Origin: Yoonia sp. G8-12
GTDB taxonomy: Bacteria; Pseudomonadota; Alphaproteobacteria; Rhodobacterales; Rhodobacteraceae
Assembly (NCBI RefSeq): GCF_038443675.1
Contig: NZ_CP151762.1
Location: forward strand, 310,001 to 374,000
DNA: 64,000 nt
Reading direction: 5' to 3'
Below, piece by piece: positions 62,663 to 64,000 of this stretch (position 1 is the first letter of the stretch; the number at the start of each line of letters is the position of its first letter). The translations under genes and the position numbers were made by a program. The notes beneath the pieces were generated by a model. The model was not told the origin of the DNA, searched no databases, and saw only the letters and a list, made by a program, of their open reading frames with translations.

Positions 62663-63679
62663 CTAGATATTGCAGATATTCTGCAAGCTGACCCAATCGC
62701 TATCTGTCAGGATCAGCGGAATTTCCTGTCCCGCCAGCGGATCTTGGCCAAGGTCCGGCATATTGCCGGTGCGCGCATCTGTGGCAGCCAGATAAGGCGC
62801 TTGCGGTATTTGCGCCGCGGCCAGCGTTTGGCGCAAGAGTTCGGGATCGGCCGCTGGAGTGGGGCTGGCCAGCAGGGCCGCCGCGTTTTCGCGCAAGATT
62901 GCGTCGGGGATTTCGCCGGTTGTTAGCAAACGGAAAGTGGTGCCAAGCCCCGCTTGTTGCAGCAAGGCCTCCAGTGGGTCCATGTGCAGCACCGAGGCGC
63001 GCCCGGCAAGGATAAAACCCGCCGCGACTGCGGGATCATCCGAAAGCTGCAACACCCCGTAGTCCAGCGCGACCAATCCTCCGGGCAAAGCCACGGCACC
63101 CTGCGAAAGCTGCGGCAACACGACGATCCGCGCTGTCGTTTGCGGCCCAAAGAGCCGCCGCGCCAGACGCCCTGCAGCGGCATTTGCCTGCGGGGCCTGA
63201 CAGGCAGGCCCTGTATCCTGCTGCAAATAGCCTAGAAGTGCCGTTCCGATCTCCATGCGCTTGGGGGCGGGCACGACGGCAAGTGTCTGCCGTGTCAGAG
63301 CGCCCGGCAACCAGAAGATCGCCAGAAGCAAAGCCACAACGATCAGACCGGCCGTCAGCCAATGTCGCAGCGTGCCGGGGTGGGGGCGCGATTTGGCAAG
63401 GGCTTTGCGCACCTCCTCGATGGCGCCAACCATGGTGCTGTCGGCAATCTCCAGAATTTCGCTGGCGTCTTCGTCGGGCGCGTAGATTGCGGGGGTCTCA
63501 TCTGGGTTTTGCCGGATCAAAGCGGGCAGGGACCAATGCGCAAGCGGACGCCCTGTGGCATCTGCAATCACCAAAGTCGCATCGCCGAAAGATAGCGTGA
63601 CATCCCGGCGCTGTCCCTCGGGCTCAGACCGCCAAAGCGCCTCGCTTTCCAGCCGTACGTATCGGTCCAGTGCCGTCAT
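62663..63679 (-). CDS. Conserved membrane-anchored protein with degenerate M48-like region
   Basis: The 338-residue protein has a cytoplasmic N-terminal part of about 105 residues, one membrane span (LTAGLIVVALLLAIFWLPGAL, residues 108-128) and a periplasmic domain. The latter has a pattern like M48 peptidases (RIVVLPQLSQGAVALPGGLVALDYGVLQ and ILAGRASVLHMDPLEALLQ), but the zinc motif HEXXH is absent. It is thus probably not a protease. It is familiar as a conserved Rhodobacterales protein without a function. Convergent with upp. Confidence 0.7.
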   Translation of the reverse strand: MTALDRYVRLESEALWRSEPEGQRRDVTLSFGDATLVIADATGRPLAHWSLPALIRQNPDETPAIYAPDEDASEILEIADSTMVGAIEEVRKALAKSRPHPGTLRHWLTAGLIVVALLLAIFWLPGALTRQTLAVVPAPKRMEIGTALLGYLQQDTGPACQAPQANAAAGRLARRLFGPQTTARIVVLPQLSQGAVALPGGLVALDYGVLQLSDDPAVAAGFILAGRASVLHMDPLEALLQQAGLGTTFRLLTTGEIPDAILRENAAALLASPTPAADPELLRQTLAAAQIPQAPYLAATDARTGNMPDLGQDPLAGQEIPLILTDSDWVSLQNICNI

Positions 63680-63958
63680 CTGCTCTTGTGCCCTTTTGGC
63701 GCAAGCCTAGCGATTTTGGAATGGATTGTCATGTTGGAAACAGTCAACTGACGATATCACCTCATGCGCGGGTGGACCCTCCGGGGGAAGTTTGAATGGA
63801 CATGGAAAATGCCATGGTCGTGTGCGCGCTGGCGCGTTGCCCGGTGCAGGCTGATCTTGTCATATCCCCGCCAGCGCGACTTTCCACGTCACGGTCATCA
63901 ACGCTTCCGCCTGTACCGCAATACGCCTTTTAGTGGAGCAAGGTTAAAAGAGTCTTGA

Positions 63959-63981
63959 TTTTCTATGTCCAATCAAACTTC
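63959..63981 (+). repeat. 23-bp direct repeat, copy 2 (start of a gene)
   Basis: Identical to 34146-34168. Here it spans the start codon and first codons of the gene that runs off the right edge. Confidence 0.85.
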
Positions 63982-64000
63982 CGCCGGAGGCATGCTGTCG
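63965..64000 (+). CDS. Start of a gene cut by the window edge
   Basis: An ATG at 63965 opens a frame (MSNQTSAGGMLS) that continues past the window. Only 12 codons are visible, so no product can be named. The duplicate of its start at 34152 makes it likely to be a real gene. A ribosome site is not obvious. Confidence 0.45.
   Translation, partial: MSNQTSAGGMLS

Overview
The window looks like chromosome of an alphaproteobacterium of the Rhodobacterales (Roseobacter group). The basis is family-level recognition: a mreB-mreC-mreD-mrdA-rodA operon, an FeS-type CryB/PhrB photolyase, a short BLUF protein, a leuA gene with a leucine-rich leader peptide, a cdd-deoA-deoB-add-upp salvage operon, PrpE and a large MaeB-type malic enzyme. 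Base composition is GC-rich in most genes, with AT-richer accessory patches at about 11.4-12.1 kb and 45.4-47.0 kb. No database search was possible, so product names rest on motifs and remembered family sequences.

Layout. 1-2.2 kb: the end of a membrane glycosyltransferase gene, a GtrA-type protein and a TPR (TTC38-like) protein. 2.4-12.7 kb: an accessory region built on tRNA-Gln. Two copies of a tRNA-Gln(TTG) gene lie in 118-bp direct repeats (3025-3142 and 12617-12734, one mismatch). They bracket a 9.7-kb element with a tyrosine integrase, an OLD-type ATPase/TOPRIM nuclease, a PD-(D/E)XK-like protein, a protein joining a winged-helix-like region to polymerase-like palm motifs, and several small proteins. 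A decayed copy of one of its small-gene modules lies just outside the left repeat, which suggests an older element in tandem. 12.8-17.1 kb: a BON-MscS channel, kdsA, and kpsE-kpsT of a group 2 type capsule exporter. 17.4-25.3 kb: a UDG-like gene, an SseB-like gene and the rod-shape operon. 25.6-27.4 kb: leuA with an attenuator-like leader. 27.4-34.1 kb: a beta-propeller-like protein, an SDR, a photolyase, an 18-repeat MORN protein, NAD synthetase and a DUF1801 protein. 34.3-43.4 kb: gltX, a MATE exporter, a gamma-glutamylcyclotransferase-like gene, an FtsX-type ABC transporter with a divergent TesA-like esterase, two cold-shock genes and two small genes. 43.6-49.2 kb: lepA, an AT-rich two-gene cassette and small proteins including an entericidin-like lipoprotein. 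49.2-64 kb: glyA, nadK, BLUF, CIA30, prpE, maeB, a VOC-cupin fusion, the nucleoside salvage operon, a conserved membrane protein and the start of one more gene.

How the genes work together. MreBCD, PBP2 and RodA form the elongasome, and the genes overlap in tight translational coupling. Cdd, DeoA, DeoB, Add and Upp take deoxynucleosides and nucleosides to bases and pentose phosphates, again with 4-nt stop/start overlaps. KpsE and KpsT are two parts of a capsule ABC exporter and KdsA supplies KDO for its lipid anchor, although no KpsM is present here.

Quality note. Four genes (nadE, the TesA-like gene, the 45.4-46.2 kb gene and maeB) each lose frame by exactly one missing base in a C, G, A or G run. 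This pattern points to systematic homopolymer under-calling in the assembly more than to four real pseudogenes.
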